Assembly (NCBI GenBank): GCA_947624375.1
Contig: CANQKD010000021.1
Coordinates: 1 to 32,656, forward strand
Source: an uncultured Clostridia bacterium
GTDB lineage: Bacteria > Bacillota > Clostridia > Oscillospirales > Ruminococcaceae
Length of the DNA stretch: 32,656 bases
Direction: 5' to 3'
The notes under the pieces were generated by a model. It saw only the letters and a list, made by a program, of their open reading frames with translations. It was not told the origin of the DNA and made no database searches. The translations under genes and the position numbers were made by a program. Shown piece by piece: positions 31,547 to 32,656 of this stretch. The first letter of the stretch is position 1. The number at the start of each line of letters is the position of its first letter.

Positions 31547-31800
31547 AAAAAACCGAGAGCGTCCTTCAAAATATCGTTTGCCTGACGAAGTTCTGCGTTC
31601 TCACGTTCGAGCTGACGATTGCGTTCTTTGAGTTGCGATTCGCTCAGCATAGGCGGAGGATCTTTTCTGAGTTCACTGCGATCCTTGCGCCAGTCGGCAA
31701 GAGTGTAGTATTTCAGTCCCAACTGCTGCGCAGCCTTCTTCACTCCGATCTCGTCTGATAGCCGCAACGCTTCTTCTTTGAATTCTTTGGTGTACTTCAT
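31525..31800 (-). CDS. IS3-family transposase OrfA (HTH_Tnp_1)
   Basis: A 91-aa DNA-binding protein. The N-terminal helix-turn-helix (KEFKEEALRLSDEIGVKKAA and then LGLKYYTLADW) recognises the terminal repeats. The C-terminal leucine-rich coiled coil (about 54-83, SQLKERNRQLERENAELRQA) mediates dimerisation. The last codons carry the slippery heptamer T-TTT-TTC at which a -1 shift gives OrfAB. The ATG at 31800 has AAAGG and AGGG upstream. Confidence 0.95.
   Translation of the reverse strand: MKYTKEFKEEALRLSDEIGVKKAAQQLGLKYYTLADWRKDRSELRKDPPPMLSESQLKERNRQLERENAELRQANDILKDALGFFVKDRKR
31546..31552 (-). promoter_or_regulatory. -1 programmed frameshift site T-TTT-TTC
   Basis: On the minus strand the heptamer TTTTTTC is in the X-XXY-YYZ register of orfA (GGT TTT TTC). 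A -1 slip enters the orfB frame, which is open from there. The spacing of orfA and orfB confirms the -1 relation. Stimulatory RNA structure was not assessed. Confidence 0.85.
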
Positions 31801-31831
31801 AGCCCTTTTTCCTTTCTGATTTTCTTTTTTT

Positions 31832-31860
31832 ATTCTATCAGATCTTTGGGCTTTTGTCTA
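31832..31860 (-). promoter_or_regulatory. IS promoter (copy 2)
   Basis: On the minus strand TAGACA, 17-bp spacer, TAGAAT, about 30 bp before the orfA ATG. The same arrangement is present in copy 3 at 32604-32632. Near-consensus at both boxes. Confidence 0.7.
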
Positions 31861-31884
31861 CTGTATTTTTATTGTAGCATACCA

Positions 31885-32579
31885 CAATTTTTGCGCTTAC
31901 GCGCAGCCTGCGGAGCCGTTCACCGCTCCACATCTCCACTTCTCCCCAAAAACTTCACGCACTCACCCCACGCCGCTGGAAGTAAATTCTGCCCTATTAG
32001 AGGTTAGAGGTGAGAAGTTAGAGGTTAGAAACGCTTTTTAAGGCTTTGCGCCAACTTTCCGCTCCTGCGGTTTAGATAGATGCAAGAAGCAAGATGAGCG
32101 TTTTGAAAAAATTTCGCTAAACCATAAAAAGCAATTTCTTGCCTCTTGCTTCTCGTTATCTTGCTTCTAAAAGCTCACCACTCCACATCTCCACTTCTCC
32201 CCAAGCACCTCGCCGCTCCCCTCGCACGCCGCTGGAAGTAAATTCTGCCCTATTAGAGGCTAGATGTGAGAAGTTAGATGTTAGAAACGCTTTTTAAGGC
32301 TTTGCGCCAACTTTCCGCTCCTGCGGTTTAGATAGAAGCAAGAGGCAAGAATTATCTGTCAGCCATCTCTCTTGGGTGGTCAATGGTGGGTATAAAAATA
32401 TCTATTGCACGTAATATCTGTGTTGGTACATAAAACTTTTAAAATACGCGGTGCAAACGCAAACTTTTCAAAAGCTATTGCGCACGCAAGCGCGCGCAGG
32501 GAAAATAGTCGGGTATTTTCAAAGGGAACGCCCTCTCTTGCATGGGCGCAGCGTTCCCTTTGGGAACGCCCGAAGAATT
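31885..32579 (+). repeat. Repeat block between two divergent IS copies
   Basis: It holds the GCGCTTACGCGCA/CCTGCGGAGC element (31890-31930), two near-identical modules (about 31920-32110 and 32180-32350), each with CACATCTCCACTTCTCCCCA, a CGCCGCTGGAAGTAAATTCTG half-palindrome and heptad-arm copies 10 (31995-32170) and 11 (32252-32352), then GCTATTGCGCACGCAAGCGC and an 11-bp hairpin AAAGGGAACGC / GCGTTCCCTTT (32521-32561). No gene is supported. Confidence 0.82.
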
Positions 32580-32656
32580 TGGTATGCTACAATAAAAATA
32601 CAGTAGACAAAAGCCCAAAGATCTGATAGAATAAAAAAAGAAAATCAGAAAGGAAA
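32580..32656 (+). mobile_element. IS3-family element, 5' end (copy 3, cut by window edge)
   Basis: The first 77 bp of the same element in the opposite orientation to copies 1 and 2: TGGTATGCTACAATAAAAAT, TAGACA-17-TAGAAT promoter, and a leader ending before orfA. It has the 7-base A/T tract of copy 2, not the 6 of copy 1. Confidence 0.92.

Larger units (their letters stand above)
30589..31884 (-). mobile_element. Complete IS3-family insertion sequence (copy 2), about 1296 bp
   Basis: It holds orfA and orfB with a -1 frameshift site, and imperfect terminal inverted repeats starting TGGT (TGGTATGCTACAAT at the 5' end versus TGGTTTTGTCAATA at the 3' end). The 5' boundary is fixed by comparison with copies 1 and 3. 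A possible 3-bp target duplication AAT (30584-30586 / 31886-31888) would need ends 1-2 bp outside those given and is uncertain. The reading frames are intact, so it is probably active or recently so. Confidence 0.92.

Noticed and set aside
1-31884. Composite transposon made of IS copies 1 and 2
   Set aside because: The enclosed 30 kb holds mainly housekeeping genes (glgP, trkAH, sirtuin), so simple multiplication of the IS is more likely than transposition as a unit.
32405-32626. 73-codon ORF before IS copy 3
   Set aside because: It covers repeat sequence and runs into the IS end; no ribosome site.

Overview
The window looks like a stretch of chromosome from a Gram-positive Clostridia, most likely a Ruminococcus-like member of the Oscillospiraceae. 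This is inferred from purine-rich AGGAGG-type ribosome sites, TTGACA/TATAAT promoters, lipoboxes, a YerB-type DUF3048 lipoprotein, and a moderately GC-rich gene set separated by gene-free repeat blocks. No rRNA, tRNA or CRISPR array was found. Both ends of the window lie inside copies of one IS3-family element, so the ends may be repeat-driven assembly breaks.

Layout. 1-194: truncated IS3 copy. 195-1560: repeat-rich, gene-free DNA. 1598-2758: a small AT-rich cassette (HTH-like protein plus two short Cys-containing lipoproteins) behind a 22-T promoter tract, closed by a strong terminator. 3411-5030: a sirtuin and an ABC-2-like permease. 5040-5840: repeats. 5845-9003: a response regulator and a large sensor kinase on the minus strand. 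9010-9830: repeats. 9909-12326: glycogen phosphorylase (minus).

12733-19668 is a compact nine-gene phage-derived module on the plus strand: terminase small and large subunits, portal, protease-like protein, capsid, two connector-like proteins, a small beta-rich protein and a tail-hub-like protein. There is no integrase, repressor, tape measure, baseplate, fibre or lysis gene. The module lies between housekeeping genes with no visible att sites and has host-like composition. Two of its genes appear to start at AUA/AUU codons. It is the best candidate here for an undescribed system: a domesticated or GTA-like particle, or a prophage remnant.

19918-21564: a CobU-like P-loop protein that has lost the guanylylated histidine, followed by a PilT-type ATPase. 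21649-22311 (+) and 22397-23545 (-): two convergent lipoprotein genes. 23833-29375: a tight operon of a c-di-GMP phosphodiesterase (EAL, with degenerate GGDEF domains), TrkA and TrkH, joining second-messenger turnover to potassium uptake. 29376-30588: repeats. 30589-31884: a complete IS3-family element. 31885-32579: repeats. 32580-32656: the 5' end of a third IS copy.

About 5 kb of the window is a mosaic of intergenic repeats. The main family has two arms with 7-bp periodicity (GARGTTA and GARGCAA units) around a conserved core. A second family carries the core GTTTTCGGTCAAGCC, and there are many perfect hairpins whose flanks are conserved while their stems differ. These explain most spurious ORFs in the gene-free regions.
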